Positions 48,198-57,226 of a DNA stretch of 64,000 nucleotides are shown here, in pieces. Origin of the DNA: Methanothrix sp. (lineage in GTDB: Archaea > Halobacteriota > Methanosarcinia > Methanotrichales > Methanotrichaceae); contig JARYLI010000004.1 of assembly GCA_029907715.1 (NCBI GenBank), positions 1 through 64,000 on the forward strand, read 5' to 3'. Under the pieces are notes generated by a model. That model was not told the DNA's origin. It did not search any database and saw only the letters and a program-made list of their open reading frames with translations. Position 1 is the stretch's first letter. The number at the start of each line of letters is the position of its first letter. The position numbers and the translations under genes were made by a program.

Positions 48198-49784
48198 ATG
48201 AATCTGTTACTGCTAAATGTGATAGTTCTTGTCTATCTGCTTGTCACGCTCTACCTGGGCTACAGGGGCTGGGTGACGACCAGGGATGCTGAAGGGTACA
48301 TGGTGGCGGGCAGAAAGATCCATCCGTACATAATGGCGATGAGCTACGGCGCAACCTTCATCAGCACATCCGCGATCGTGGGATTCGGTGGGATGGCTGG
48401 GCTCTTCGGCATGGGTCTCCTCTGGCTGACATTTCTGAACATCTTTGTGGGCATATTCATAGCGTTCATAATTTACGGAAAACGCACGAGGAGGATGGGT
48501 TACAACCTGGGGGCCATGACGCTTCCAGAGCTGATGGGCAGGAGGTTCGACAGCCAGTTCATCCAGTGGTTCAGCGGGCTCGTGATCTTCCTCGGGATGC
48601 CACTCTACGCATCTGTTGTCCTGATCGGAGCTGCAAGGTTTATGGAGACGACGCTCTCCATAGACTTCAACCTCGCGCTGCTTCTGTATTCCATCATCAT
48701 TGCTGCCTATGTGGTCTGGGGCGGCCTGAAGGGAGTCATGTACACGGATGCGATGCAGGGAACGATAATGTTTCTGGGGATGATATTTCTTCTCATAATG
48801 ACCTATGTCCATCTCGGAGGGGTGACAGCTGCCCACCAGGCGCTCACAGACATGGCAAACCTGGTTCCCCAGAATCTTGCGGCTCAGGGGCACAGGGGCT
48901 GGACGAACATGCCAGCGCTCGGAAGCGCATGGTGGTGGACACTGGTATCGACCGTGGTTCTCGGTGTCGGGATTGGGGTTCTCGCCATGCCGCAGCTCGC
49001 GGTGAGATTCATGACGGTGAGATCCAGCAGGGAGCTGAACCGCGGGGTCCTGATAGGCGGCGTGTTCATACTTGCAATGACCGGCGTTGCATTTGATGTC
49101 GGGGCCCTCTCGAACGTCTTCTTCTACACCACACAGGGCAAGATAGCGATAGAGGTTGCGAAGGGGAACGCTGACAGCATAATACCTGTTTACATCAACG
49201 CTGCGATGCCGGAGTGGTTTGTGTATCTCTTCATGCTCACTCTTCTCGCAGCAGCGATGTCCACATCGAGCTCACAGTTCCATGCACAGGGCACAGCGAT
49301 CGGCAGGGATATCTACGAGACGCTAACAGGAAGAAGGGGAACAGGATCCATACTGGTGACCAGAGCAGGGATCATAGCGGCTGTGGTTATCGCTGTTGTC
49401 CTCGGATACATACTTCCTGAGAACATCATCGCCAGGGGCACATCCATATTCTTCGGACTGTGTGCTGCTGCATTTCTTCCCATGTACACATGCGCTCTCT
49501 TCTGGAGGCGGGCCACAAGAGCGGGCGCGATCGCAGGGCTCGTGACCGGCACACTCTCAAGCGTCCTGTGGATGGTCTTCGTCCACAAGAAGGAGGCTGA
49601 AGCTCTGGGCATATCCAGATTCATCTTCGGCAGGGACGTGCTGATAACCCAGATGCCCTGGCCTGTGGTGGATCCGATAGTTGTCGCGCTGCCGCTGGCG
49701 TTTCTTGTCACGATCGTCGTGAGCATCATCACGAGACCGCCGGACAGCGCGCATCTTGATCGATGCTTTAAGGGCATCAAATAA
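48198..49784 (+). CDS. sodium:solute symporter (SSS family), possibly an acetate permease
   Basis: 528 residues from ATG 48198 (GTG 48189 possible). About 13 membrane helices. TRDAEGYMVAGRKIHPYIMA and FISTSAIVGFGGMAGLFGMG are SSS-family motifs, as are YVVWGGLKGVMYTDAMQG and LTLLAAAMSTSSSQFHAQG. It should take up an organic acid or similar solute with sodium. In an acetate-using methanogen acetate is the natural guess, but the substrate cannot be read from sequence. A T-rich terminator follows. Confidence 0.85.
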   Translation: MNLLLLNVIVLVYLLVTLYLGYRGWVTTRDAEGYMVAGRKIHPYIMAMSYGATFISTSAIVGFGGMAGLFGMGLLWLTFLNIFVGIFIAFIIYGKRTRRMGYNLGAMTLPELMGRRFDSQFIQWFSGLVIFLGMPLYASVVLIGAARFMETTLSIDFNLALLLYSIIIAAYVVWGGLKGVMYTDAMQGTIMFLGMIFLLIMTYVHLGGVTAAHQALTDMANLVPQNLAAQGHRGWTNMPALGSAWWWTLVSTVVLGVGIGVLAMPQLAVRFMTVRSSRELNRGVLIGGVFILAMTGVAFDVGALSNVFFYTTQGKIAIEVAKGNADSIIPVYINAAMPEWFVYLFMLTLLAAAMSTSSSQFHAQGTAIGRDIYETLTGRRGTGSILVTRAGIIAAVVIAVVLGYILPENIIARGTSIFFGLCAAAFLPMYTCALFWRRATRAGAIAGLVTGTLSSVLWMVFVHKKEAEALGISRFIFGRDVLITQMPWPVVDPIVVALPLAFLVTIVVSIITRPPDSAHLDRCFKGIK

Positions 49785-49808
49785 ATTTTTATTTTATTAT
49801 TTTCTTTA
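49785..49808 (+). terminator. T-rich terminator of the symporter operon
   Basis: ATTTTTATTTTATTATTTTC directly after the stop, typical of archaeal U-tract termination. Confidence 0.55.
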
Positions 49809-49897
49809 CTCAATTATGGCTTTTCTCGTATTGAGATTTTTATATCTTGACATTGTATTTCCGTATGTTAACATTGTGATGTTTTCCCCGGGAAATC

Positions 49898-49906
49898 TAT
49901 TAATAC
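49898..49906 (+). promoter_or_regulatory. TATA box of the radical SAM gene
   Basis: CTATTAATA with its centre about 28 bases before the ATG at 49930, giving a nearly leaderless mRNA. Confidence 0.45.
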
Positions 49907-49929
49907 AGTGAGATGCTCTCAGACCCTGA

Positions 49930-51081
49930 ATGCAGAGGAAAAGGCCTTTTCATGTTATGATCATTCCCACTCTGGGATGTCCTTCCAAGTGCAGCTACTG
50001 CTGGAGCTCGGAGGAGGGATCTCCGGTGATGAGCATTGATACTGTGAGAGAGATCGTCGAGTGGCTGAAGGTTTTTCGTGATGATCCCGTGACGTTCACC
50101 TTCCACGGCGGTGAGCCGCTGCTGGCGGGTGTGGAGTTTTACAGGAAGGCACTGCCGTTGCTTGCAGATGGCCTTTCACATCTCACTCCATCATTTGCAC
50201 TGCAGACGAACCTCTGGAGGCTAACGCCTGAGCTGGCTGAAGTCCTCAAGGAGTATGATGTGCCGATCGGCTCAAGCCTGGACGGCCCGAAGGAGATAAA
50301 CGATCTTCAGAGGTCAGAGGGTTACTACGATCGAACCATGCGCGGCTACGGCATCGCCCGTGATCACGGCCTGAGTGTGCAGTTCATATGCACATTCACC
50401 TCGCACTCCATAAAGTACAAACAGGAGATCTTCGATTTCTTCATGAGCAACGGATTGACCCTGAAGCTCCATCCAGCGCTTCCATCGCTTCGCAGCGACG
50501 AGCCGGAGCGGTGGGCCCTCGATCCATCTGAGTACGGGGAGCTTCTAGTTTATCTCCTCGACAGATACCTCGAGAACATGGACAGGATCGAGGTGAGGAA
50601 CATCAACGATCTCTGCAGATGCGTCTTCAGCGGTCGGGGAACTGTGTGCACATTCGTGGACTGCATGGATAACACGTTCGCTGTGGGCCCGGATGGGAGC
50701 ATATACCCGTGCTACAGGTTTGTCGGGATGCCCGATTATGTCATGGGTGATGTGAGAGATCATCCATCAATGGACGATCTGAAGCGATCTGAAGCATGGA
50801 GGCGGATGAACCGCTTCAGGGAGTGCGTGGAGGTGCACTGCAGGAAATGCAGGCACCTCAGATACTGCAGGGGCGGGTGTCCTTACAATGCGATATCCCA
50901 CACAGATGGGGAGATAAGAGGCGTGGATCCCTACTGCATCGCTTACAAAAGAATCTTCGACGAGATCACAGAGAGGTTCAACAGAGAGATGCTCAGCTCC
51001 TTCGGATTGCAGAGCAGCAAGCCTGGAATACTCGCGCTCATCCGCAAGATCGCATCCAAGGAGGAGCCAAAAGGGCTGTGA
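49930..51081 (+). CDS. radical SAM/SPASM-domain enzyme
   Basis: 383 residues. PTLGCPSKCSYCWSSEEG has the CxxxCxxC that holds the SAM iron-sulfur cluster, FTFHGGEPLLAG is the second SAM motif, and the C-terminal VEVHCRKCRHLRYCRGGCPY with further Cys (CIAYKR) is a SPASM domain for extra clusters. The family modifies peptides or proteins (sulfatase-maturase and peptide-maturase types). No small precursor peptide gene is seen beside it, so the substrate is open. Confidence 0.8.
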   Translation: MQRKRPFHVMIIPTLGCPSKCSYCWSSEEGSPVMSIDTVREIVEWLKVFRDDPVTFTFHGGEPLLAGVEFYRKALPLLADGLSHLTPSFALQTNLWRLTPELAEVLKEYDVPIGSSLDGPKEINDLQRSEGYYDRTMRGYGIARDHGLSVQFICTFTSHSIKYKQEIFDFFMSNGLTLKLHPALPSLRSDEPERWALDPSEYGELLVYLLDRYLENMDRIEVRNINDLCRCVFSGRGTVCTFVDCMDNTFAVGPDGSIYPCYRFVGMPDYVMGDVRDHPSMDDLKRSEAWRRMNRFRECVEVHCRKCRHLRYCRGGCPYNAISHTDGEIRGVDPYCIAYKRIFDEITERFNREMLSSFGLQSSKPGILALIRKIASKEEPKGL

Positions 51082-51129
51082 TATTCGCTCCACTCTTATG
51101 TATTCAGCAACTTGAAGGATATGCAGGCC

Positions 51130-51210
51130 GGTTGCTGAATGCACTCATTCGCTCGCCACGAACGCACAGCGTGACTGGTGCTTCTTCAAGTCATCAGATG
51201 GATAAGAGCG
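51130..51210 (+). repeat. chromosomal dispersed repeat, copy 1
   Basis: GGTTGCTGAATGCACTCATT, then ACGCACAGCGTGACTGGTGC and TCATCAGATGGATAAGAGCG. Compared with copy 2, about 31 bp in the middle are missing. It sits in the 350-bp gap behind the radical SAM gene. Confidence 0.8.
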
Positions 51211-51244
51211 ATTTGCTCTTATTTATTTGGAGGTCAGGCGGGAG

Positions 51245-51355
51245 GTTGCTGAATGCACTCATCCCTCGCCAGGCCTTCGACGCGGTCAAAGATAAGTCGA
51301 AACGAGCGCACAGCATGACCGGTGCATCTTCAAGTTATCAGATGGATGATAGTGG
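51245..51355 (+). repeat. chromosomal dispersed repeat, copy 2
   Basis: GGTTGCTGAATGCACTCATC, GGCCTTCGACGCGGTCAAAG, ATAAGTCGAAACGAGCGCAC and TTATCAGATGGATG. Direct repeat of copy 1, 115 bp further on. Confidence 0.8.
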
Positions 51356-51395
51356 TGATATTTTATTCGTCGAATATCTGCAGCAGAGCAGTATC

Positions 51396-51403
51396 TATAT
51401 AAG
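51396..51403 (+). promoter_or_regulatory. TATA box of the secreted-protein gene
   Basis: TATATAAG; a start near 51425 leaves a leader of about 10 bases to the ATG at 51434, with GGGTGACC before it. Confidence 0.5.
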
Positions 51404-51433
51404 TATGCTGTAAAATTATGATGGGTGACCAAT

Positions 51434-52012
51434 ATGAGTAAACAGATTGTGTTTGCGGCTTTGTTTTGCGTCACAGTCCTGCTCTTCACAGGGACTGTCG
51501 CTGCTGAGCCGGTGCTTCTTCGGGCGGATAGCGGAAAGAATGTGACGGAGATGAACACCACGCTTCACTTCTTCGACCTTGGTGTTGGGAAGGCGGTGAA
51601 GCTGACCGCACCGAGCCAGAACTGGAAGGTACAGGCAGTGCTCATCCCGGGAACCGATGGCTGGAACGAGACGCAGACAGAGCTGCCAGCGGCGAGGACC
51701 ATAGCAGTTGAGATAAGAGACAGCGACTTCAATCTCCTGTATCACTGGTCGGATATCCAGCTTGAGTACTTCACATTCCCAGCCGGTCTTGGAGTTGCGA
51801 GAATTGAGGTGCCCTCTGTGGCGGTCAACGGGGATTTCTACGTGGTTCTCTACGAGCGTGGAGCTGTGATGACATTTGCAGAGCTGGATAACGTGAAGGA
51901 TCAATCGTTCATATTCGACAGATCCACAGGCAATCTCTATCGTGGCGTGCTTCCGGTCGGAGACAACAAAACAATTCCGGTTAACTGGGTCATCTGGGCT
52001 GTTGGAGAGTGA
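51434..52012 (+). CDS. secreted protein of unknown function
   Basis: 192 residues. Clear signal peptide (MSKQIVFAALFCVTVLLFTG, cut after about TVAAE). The mature part is beta-rich (VKLTAPSQNWKVQAVLIPGT, YFTFPAGLGVARIEVPSVAV) with some N-glycosylation sites (NKT, NET). Monocistronic with its own promoter. No family recognised; a cell-envelope role is likely. GTG 51425 is an alternative start. Confidence 0.6.
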   Translation: MSKQIVFAALFCVTVLLFTGTVAAEPVLLRADSGKNVTEMNTTLHFFDLGVGKAVKLTAPSQNWKVQAVLIPGTDGWNETQTELPAARTIAVEIRDSDFNLLYHWSDIQLEYFTFPAGLGVARIEVPSVAVNGDFYVVLYERGAVMTFAELDNVKDQSFIFDRSTGNLYRGVLPVGDNKTIPVNWVIWAVGE

Positions 52013-52251
52013 TCTCTCCAATATTTTCTACAGGCTCATGTGGTCGAATCGTCTGAGTGGCAACCTCCAGCACCCGGACCAATGTCAACCGGCACTACAT
52101 CTTTCTGCGAGATCACTGGTCCGCCGGTTCACCGGAAGGAGCCTTTCTATATCATCGAACAGGCTGCAGATGGCTCCCGGAAGGCTTTCTCATCCAGATG
52201 CCCCTTTTTCTATCGAAACCATGTTATATCACCACTTCCAACCCTGAGGCG

Positions 52252-52935
52252 ATGCTCTTCGAGAGAAAGGTGGCTGTTGTGAGCTTCCCGGGGATAGGCA
52301 GCGTCGGGAAGGTCGCGGTCGATTACCTGATAAGCTGTACGAATTCCAGAATGATCATGACGCTGCCCTTCAGCGGCTTCCCTCCGCAGGTTCTGATCCA
52401 GGATGGGGTCGCCAGGCTCTTCACGGTTGACGTCTTCTCTCCGGAGGGTAGAGAGGATATCCTTCTGCTCACGTCAGATGCCCAGCCGCTTGAGGTCCTG
52501 GGCATGAACAGGCTCGCAGGCGAGATTTTGAGCGATATGAGGGAGATGGATGTGAGAGACGTCGTGACGCTCGCAGCATACGTGGGAGCTGTTCATGAGA
52601 ATGTTGTGGGTACCGCCACAGACGCTGATGGCGTGGAGCTGCTGAAAAGCGCAGGCATAGCTGTTATGCCCAGCAGCATAATAGGCGGGATGAACGGGAT
52701 CATAGCGGGCATGGCCCCTCTCTACGGCCTCAGAGGATTCTGCATCCTCGGGACGACATCAGGGGAGAGGCTAGTGGATCTGAACGCGGCCAGGAACCTG
52801 CTGCTCTCCATCAAAAACCTCCTCCAGATGGAGATAGACGTCTCGCAGCTCGAGATCGAGGAGGAAGAGGAGGCGGAGGAGATCGAGGCGCCAGAGGACG
52901 AGGGGTACGCGGATGAGGATATGCTCTACAGGTAG
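52252..52935 (+). CDS. PAC2-family protein (proteasome assembly chaperone-like)
   Basis: 227 residues from ATG 52252; TTATAT at 52224-52229 predicts a leaderless start exactly there, so the longer frame back to 52057 is not used. VAVVSFPGIGSVGKVAVDYL and GGMNGIIAGMAPLYGLRGFC are PAC2 signatures, and LLLTSDAQPLEVLGMNRLAG lies between. The C-terminal 30 residues are highly acidic (EEEEEAEEIEAPEDEG). The family binds proteasome parts; the PAN gene lies 5 kb on. Confidence 0.8.
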   Translation: MLFERKVAVVSFPGIGSVGKVAVDYLISCTNSRMIMTLPFSGFPPQVLIQDGVARLFTVDVFSPEGREDILLLTSDAQPLEVLGMNRLAGEILSDMREMDVRDVVTLAAYVGAVHENVVGTATDADGVELLKSAGIAVMPSSIIGGMNGIIAGMAPLYGLRGFCILGTTSGERLVDLNAARNLLLSIKNLLQMEIDVSQLEIEEEEEAEEIEAPEDEGYADEDMLYR

Positions 52936-53780
52936 GCCCTTGCGACCAGCGATCCCTGGCGAACACAGTTCGCGCGCGCGACCGGCTCGCACTTCGCCCT
53001 GAAGATGTATATAAGCCTCCCTCGGAGAGTCTCCTCAAACTCGCTTATCGTCTCGAAGTTGCCCATGCCCTTCGCGATCACCAGCCACTCAGGATCGAAA
53101 AGCAACCTCCTCGCCTCAGGGTTTATCCTGTCCAGGGAGATGCCAACCACGCCACCTGTGGGCACGATCTCCGCATCGGTCATTCCTTCCAGCTCGTCCG
53201 CTGTGACATCATTCAGTACCGGCTCTGCCTTCGGCCCGATGATCACCCTCTTCCCCATCTCTCTGAGCTTTTCCATCACGAAGAGATCGAACACGACCTC
53301 TCCGGCGTTGTCTGTCAGGTAAAATATCCTCGAGGACCCGGCCAGGAGCTTCTTGAGGGCATCAAGATCGCCGACCAGATCCTCTCTCAGGGTATCCTCG
53401 AATACGGATGAGAATGACCTGTTATCGAACTCGTGACCCCTCACCCCGAACTCCATCGAGTTCGCTGCAGCGGCTATCCTGACAAGGGCCTCCATTTTAT
53501 CCTCGCTGAGATCGTAGAACCTCTCAGCCACAGGAAGAAGCTCACGGGCGACATCATTGCTCTCCTCCTTCAATTTACTGTATGGATCAGCCACGCCGCT
53601 TATCCGCTTGAGCATGATCTCACGCTCAGTTCCAACAGTGGCAGGCACATCCCTCATGTGCTCTGCCATGAACTGCAGGAGACCCTCCACCAGCTCAAGC
53701 CTCCGGTCCTCCGGCAGTGAGAGGAGCTCGCATTCGAATCCGGCCCTCTCCAGTATGCATATGTAGCAGCTCGACGCCAT
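52926..53780 (-). CDS. DUF89/ARMT1-like metal-dependent phosphatase
   Basis: 284 residues from ATG 53780 (GTG 53795 in frame). CYICILERAGFE at the start and SSRIFYLTDNAGEVVFDLFV (the Asp-Asn of the family), IIGPKAEPVLNDVTADEL in the middle fit DUF89, a group of phosphatases thought to clear damaged sugar phosphates. It overlaps neither neighbour but ends inside the tail of the PAC2 gene on the other strand (10-bp convergent overlap). Co-transcribed with the hydrolase gene upstream. Confidence 0.8.
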   Translation of the reverse strand: MASSCYICILERAGFECELLSLPEDRRLELVEGLLQFMAEHMRDVPATVGTEREIMLKRISGVADPYSKLKEESNDVARELLPVAERFYDLSEDKMEALVRIAAAANSMEFGVRGHEFDNRSFSSVFEDTLREDLVGDLDALKKLLAGSSRIFYLTDNAGEVVFDLFVMEKLREMGKRVIIGPKAEPVLNDVTADELEGMTDAEIVPTGGVVGISLDRINPEARRLLFDPEWLVIAKGMGNFETISEFEETLRGRLIYIFRAKCEPVARANCVRQGSLVARAYL

Positions 53781-53782
53781 CC

Positions 53783-54637
53783 TCAATATGGCCACCGCCC
53801 AGCCAGAACAGCGATCACATCCGGAATCGCGCGGCGCGCCACATCAGGATTCGAGCCGCCGCTGAGCACGAATACAAGCGGTTTGCCATCGACCGCTTTT
53901 TTGATCATGCTCGCCATCTTCGGATACGCATTCAGCGTGAGGTCGAAGCCGCCGTAATCATCGGTATGGGAATCATGCCCGAAGATCACGAAGCATACCT
54001 CATAATCGAAGCCCTCTGCAAGCTTCAGCGCGTTCTCCATCTCCCTCAAAAACGTCTCGTCGTTCGCGTTCCACCCTATGCCAAAGTCGTAGTTGTTCCT
54101 CTCGTGATCGAACTCCTTCTGCGATCCGGAGTGGAAGTTGATGTGGAAGACATCCGGATCGTTCCCGAAGAAGTCTCTTGTCCCATCCCCAAAATGCGGG
54201 TCCACATCTATTATCAGGAAGCGCTTGAGCCCCATCTTGCGGAGCTTGAGTATCGTTATTGCGACATCGTTGAAGTAGCAGAACCCCCAGCAGCTTCCCC
54301 TGGATGCGTGATGTCCTGCTGTTCCTGTGTACGCGAATGCGGACTCTGCCTTTCCGGAGACCACAAGCTCAGCTGCCATCAGCACGCTTCCTGCTGAGAG
54401 CAGAGCGACGTTCCAGTGCGGGTCGTGCCTCATGTTTTGCATGTGGTTCTCTGTATGCGCCTCGGCCACAAGCTCCACCGGCGCTGGCTGTGGCCTGAAC
54501 ACCTGCACTTCCACACCATCAACAAGCCCGGAGTTCATCAGAGCGTCAAACGATGGCCTGATCCTGTCCTTCAGCACAGAGTATCCATGTACCGGAAAGT
54601 CCTCGTGGTACACAACAGCTACCTTCATCTTCTCCAT
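53783..54637 (-). CDS. histone-deacetylase-family hydrolase
   Basis: 284 residues. GHHASRGSCWGFCYFND holds the two active-site His, LIIDVDPHFGDGTRDFF and FVIFGHDSHTDDYGG the zinc ligands. These show the arginase/deacetylase fold used by HDACs and acetylpolyamine amidohydrolases. In archaea it could remove acetyl groups from proteins or polyamines. Stop and start codons are two bases apart from the DUF89 gene. Confidence 0.8.
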   Translation of the reverse strand: MEKMKVAVVYHEDFPVHGYSVLKDRIRPSFDALMNSGLVDGVEVQVFRPQPAPVELVAEAHTENHMQNMRHDPHWNVALLSAGSVLMAAELVVSGKAESAFAYTGTAGHHASRGSCWGFCYFNDVAITILKLRKMGLKRFLIIDVDPHFGDGTRDFFGNDPDVFHINFHSGSQKEFDHERNNYDFGIGWNANDETFLREMENALKLAEGFDYEVCFVIFGHDSHTDDYGGFDLTLNAYPKMASMIKKAVDGKPLVFVLSGGSNPDVARRAIPDVIAVLAGRWPY

Positions 54638-54649
54638 CTGAATCCCCTC

Positions 54650-54722
54650 CGTTTATCTGATAACCTGCCCGCAGGGGCAGTGGTCCTGCTGAGCGCTCTG
54701 GAGATGAGTGCTACCAGCAGCC
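54650..54722 (-). repeat. chromosomal dispersed repeat, copy 4 (diverged)
   Basis: On the minus strand GGCTGCTGGTAGCACTCATC, AGCGCTCAGCAGGACCACTG and CAGGTTATCAGATAAAC follow the order of the other copies with many changes. It fills the gap between the AMP phosphorylase and deacetylase genes. Confidence 0.5.
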
Positions 54723-54737
54723 AGTTTGCACGATTCC

Positions 54738-56276
54738 TCATATCGTTCTCGGATACCTCTCGGTCGGATACCTCTCGAGCAGCATGCCCTCCACGACTAT
54801 CGGCGGCTGCTCCAAGGCGTCCCTCATCGAGCACATCTTCACCGCGCACTCCAGCTCCCAGTCTGTGCTGGAGCATATCGTGAGCAGCGGCTCACCCTTC
54901 TTCACGATCTCTCCCATCTTCTTGTGTATTATCACTCCCGCCCTCTTGTCACCGGGCGCGCCTGCTGCCCTCGCGATCTCTATGATTCTCTTGTTGTAGA
55001 ATGCGACCACGTATCCGTTCGTCGGGGAGAGTATCTGCTTCTGATGCTCTCCGATCTGGATGTCCTCGCTCCTTATCTTCGGATCCCCTCCCTGCGCCTC
55101 TACGATCTCCATGAGCTTCCTGTGGGCCTTTCCGCTCACCAGTATCTCCTCCGCGGCTCTGTATCCCTCGCCCCTGGCCGCAACCCCTCCCATCTCCAGG
55201 AGTATGCCTGCGAGGGCGAGGCTCTTCTCTCTGAGGCTGTTCGGCCCCTCGCCTGTCTCCAGCATCTTTAAAGCCTCTCTGACCTCGAGAGCAGGTCCCA
55301 CTGTGCGACCGACGGGAGAGCCGCCAAAGGTCATCGCGCACTCCACCCTGATCCCCAGCCGCTCTCCAAGGTCTGTGAGATCTTTCGCGAGTACCCTCGC
55401 CTTCTCCGGCGTCTCCAGCTTCGTTCCAGGGCCTGTGGGCATATCGACCACGACAGCGTCAGCTCCGACTGCCCCCTTCTTCGCTATTATCGAGGCGAGC
55501 ATCTGGCTGTAGGGATCGATGGCGAGGGCGTACTCCGCTTTTATCAACCTGTCGTCCGCCGGCGCTATGTTTGTGGCGCCGCCCCATGCGATGACCCCTC
55601 CCACGGTTTCGGTGATCTCCTTGATCTCATCGGCTGTGAACTCAACGGGCGCAAGAACCTCCATCAGATCCGCGGTCCCGCCTGCGCCTGTTATCGCCCT
55701 CGAGCTTGTCTTCGGTATGAGCAGGCCTGAGGCTGCGACAATCGGAACCACGAGCATCGAGACCTTGTTCCCTGGAACCCCACCTATGCTGTGCTTGTCC
55801 ACGACAGGATGCTTATCGAAGTATATCCTCTCGCCAGTCTCTATCATCGCCCTGGTGAGCCACTCCGTCTCCTGTGGATCCAGGTTATGGATGTAGGACG
55901 CTGTGATGTAGGCTGAGAGCTCGATCTCGCTGAGGTTGTTATCGACGATATCCCTCACTATGCTCCTGATCTGATCCTCGCTCAGCTTCTGCCTGTCCAT
56001 CAGCATCTTTATGTATGATATCGAGGCAGGCCTTGGGGCGGGCGATATCTCCACGCTCTTCGCCTCCTTCAGATCCCTGAACGCCTCTGTGAATATGCCG
56101 ACCTGCCCCTGCCCGATCATCTGTCCAGTCACGTCAAGAATCGCAGTCAGAGATGCGCCTCTCGTTCTCACCCGAACCCTGTCTCCCGGGTTGAGGCCCA
56201 TCGCTCTGGCGTCTGCGATGTTGAGCATTACCTTGTACTGCCCGATCTCTATATCGAAAGGAACAACCTCGAACAT
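54738..56276 (-). CDS. deoA: AMP phosphorylase
   Basis: 512 residues. An N-terminal ~84-residue domain (FDIEIGQYKVMLNIADARAM) precedes the phosphorylase core: KHSIGGVPGNKVSMLVVPIV, TSSRAITGAGGTADLMEVLA and DMPTGPGTKLETPEKA. The extra N-terminal domain and length are as in archaeal AMP phosphorylase, not bacterial thymidine phosphorylase. It turns AMP to ribose-1,5-bisphosphate and adenine, leading into the type III RuBisCO pathway. Its partner genes are not in the window. Confidence 0.9.
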   Translation of the reverse strand: MFEVVPFDIEIGQYKVMLNIADARAMGLNPGDRVRVRTRGASLTAILDVTGQMIGQGQVGIFTEAFRDLKEAKSVEISPAPRPASISYIKMLMDRQKLSEDQIRSIVRDIVDNNLSEIELSAYITASYIHNLDPQETEWLTRAMIETGERIYFDKHPVVDKHSIGGVPGNKVSMLVVPIVAASGLLIPKTSSRAITGAGGTADLMEVLAPVEFTADEIKEITETVGGVIAWGGATNIAPADDRLIKAEYALAIDPYSQMLASIIAKKGAVGADAVVVDMPTGPGTKLETPEKARVLAKDLTDLGERLGIRVECAMTFGGSPVGRTVGPALEVREALKMLETGEGPNSLREKSLALAGILLEMGGVAARGEGYRAAEEILVSGKAHRKLMEIVEAQGGDPKIRSEDIQIGEHQKQILSPTNGYVVAFYNKRIIEIARAAGAPGDKRAGVIIHKKMGEIVKKGEPLLTICSSTDWELECAVKMCSMRDALEQPPIVVEGMLLERYPTERYPRTI

Positions 56277-56290
56277 TCAGATCACCCAGA

Positions 56291-57226
56291 TCATCCACAC
56301 CCTCTGGATAGGCTCGACATGAGTGTCAGCGAGCGTATCCACTCCCCCTTCGCCTCTCTCGTCGTGCCGACAACCATTCTCAGGCCGTTTGGGGTCTCCT
56401 CGACCACCCCAGATGCCTCGATCATCTCCCCCTCGAATGCCTGGCCTGCGTATGTGTGAGAGTAACAGAGTATCTCCCCGATCTCATGATCGAGCCTGAA
56501 AATGCCAGGGCTGTCGAAGGAATATCTGGCGTCGACCACCTCTGCGACTATTCTGCTTCGGCACAGTGGCCTGCCTGGGGGTACCGGCTCGATCTCATCC
56601 CAGTCTCTCGTAAAGAGGAGGTCAAAGTACGTGCCGTCGATCACTCCGCGGTTGCCCTTGCGCATCTCATGCGCCACGAACTCATCGAAGGGGATCGAGG
56701 GCTTTCTCTTCATGTAGATCTTCATCCATGTTGCGCTATCGAGCTCCTGGATCGAGCCGCTGCGCTTTGCATCTGCTATGGCATCCCTCGCCCTCCACCA
56801 GGCGTTTCCGTAAACAACCAGATCTATGTCTGATGATCTGCTGTGGAGCCCCAGGAGCATCGATCCGGTGATCCCGATGCACCTCTCAGGGATGCCATGC
56901 TCCTCCAGTATTTCAGCGATCCTGCCGACCCTCTCGTCCTCAGCTCTCACCCTTGGAAGCTCATCAGCCGGTCTGAAGAACCTCTTCACATCATCAAACG
57001 GTACCACATGGACGTCCCTGACGTAATCAGGGCGTCTCACCCTGAGAAAATCAAACGCTTCCTCGAAATCCAGCTTTCTGTATCTTGTACCCCCTGCGAT
57101 CCTGTCCCCGGATTCATCCGGGATGTATCTGAGCAGGGATCTCACGCCATCGGTGTGGATGTAATCCACGACCGAGAAGATCCACCCGTCCCTGCTCTCA
57201 AGAAAGTCCCTGATTCTGGCTCTCAT
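56291..57226 (-). CDS. nucleotidyltransferase-domain protein
   Basis: 311 residues from ATG 57226. GITGSMLLGLHSRSSDIDLV is a Pol-beta-type nucleotidyltransferase motif (GS...DxD), with conserved basic flanks (RYRKLDFEEAFDFLRVRR before it). The C-terminal part (HTYAGQAFEGEMIEASGVVE) is beta-type. Archaeal proteins of this type act on RNA or small molecules; the substrate is unknown. It overlaps the Sua5 gene by about 29 bases and is translated after it. Confidence 0.65.
   Translation of the reverse strand: MRARIRDFLESRDGWIFSVVDYIHTDGVRSLLRYIPDESGDRIAGGTRYRKLDFEEAFDFLRVRRPDYVRDVHVVPFDDVKRFFRPADELPRVRAEDERVGRIAEILEEHGIPERCIGITGSMLLGLHSRSSDIDLVVYGNAWWRARDAIADAKRSGSIQELDSATWMKIYMKRKPSIPFDEFVAHEMRKGNRGVIDGTYFDLLFTRDWDEIEPVPPGRPLCRSRIVAEVVDARYSFDSPGIFRLDHEIGEILCYSHTYAGQAFEGEMIEASGVVEETPNGLRMVVGTTREAKGEWIRSLTLMSSLSRGCG

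Noticed and set aside
52057-52251. N-terminal extension of the PAC2 gene
   Set aside because: The family starts at about ATG 52252, a TATA box predicts a leaderless start there, and the upstream 65 residues are not protein-like.
53717-54397. A 226-codon plus-strand frame
   Set aside because: Covers the histone-deacetylase-family gene in antisense; no ribosome site or family.
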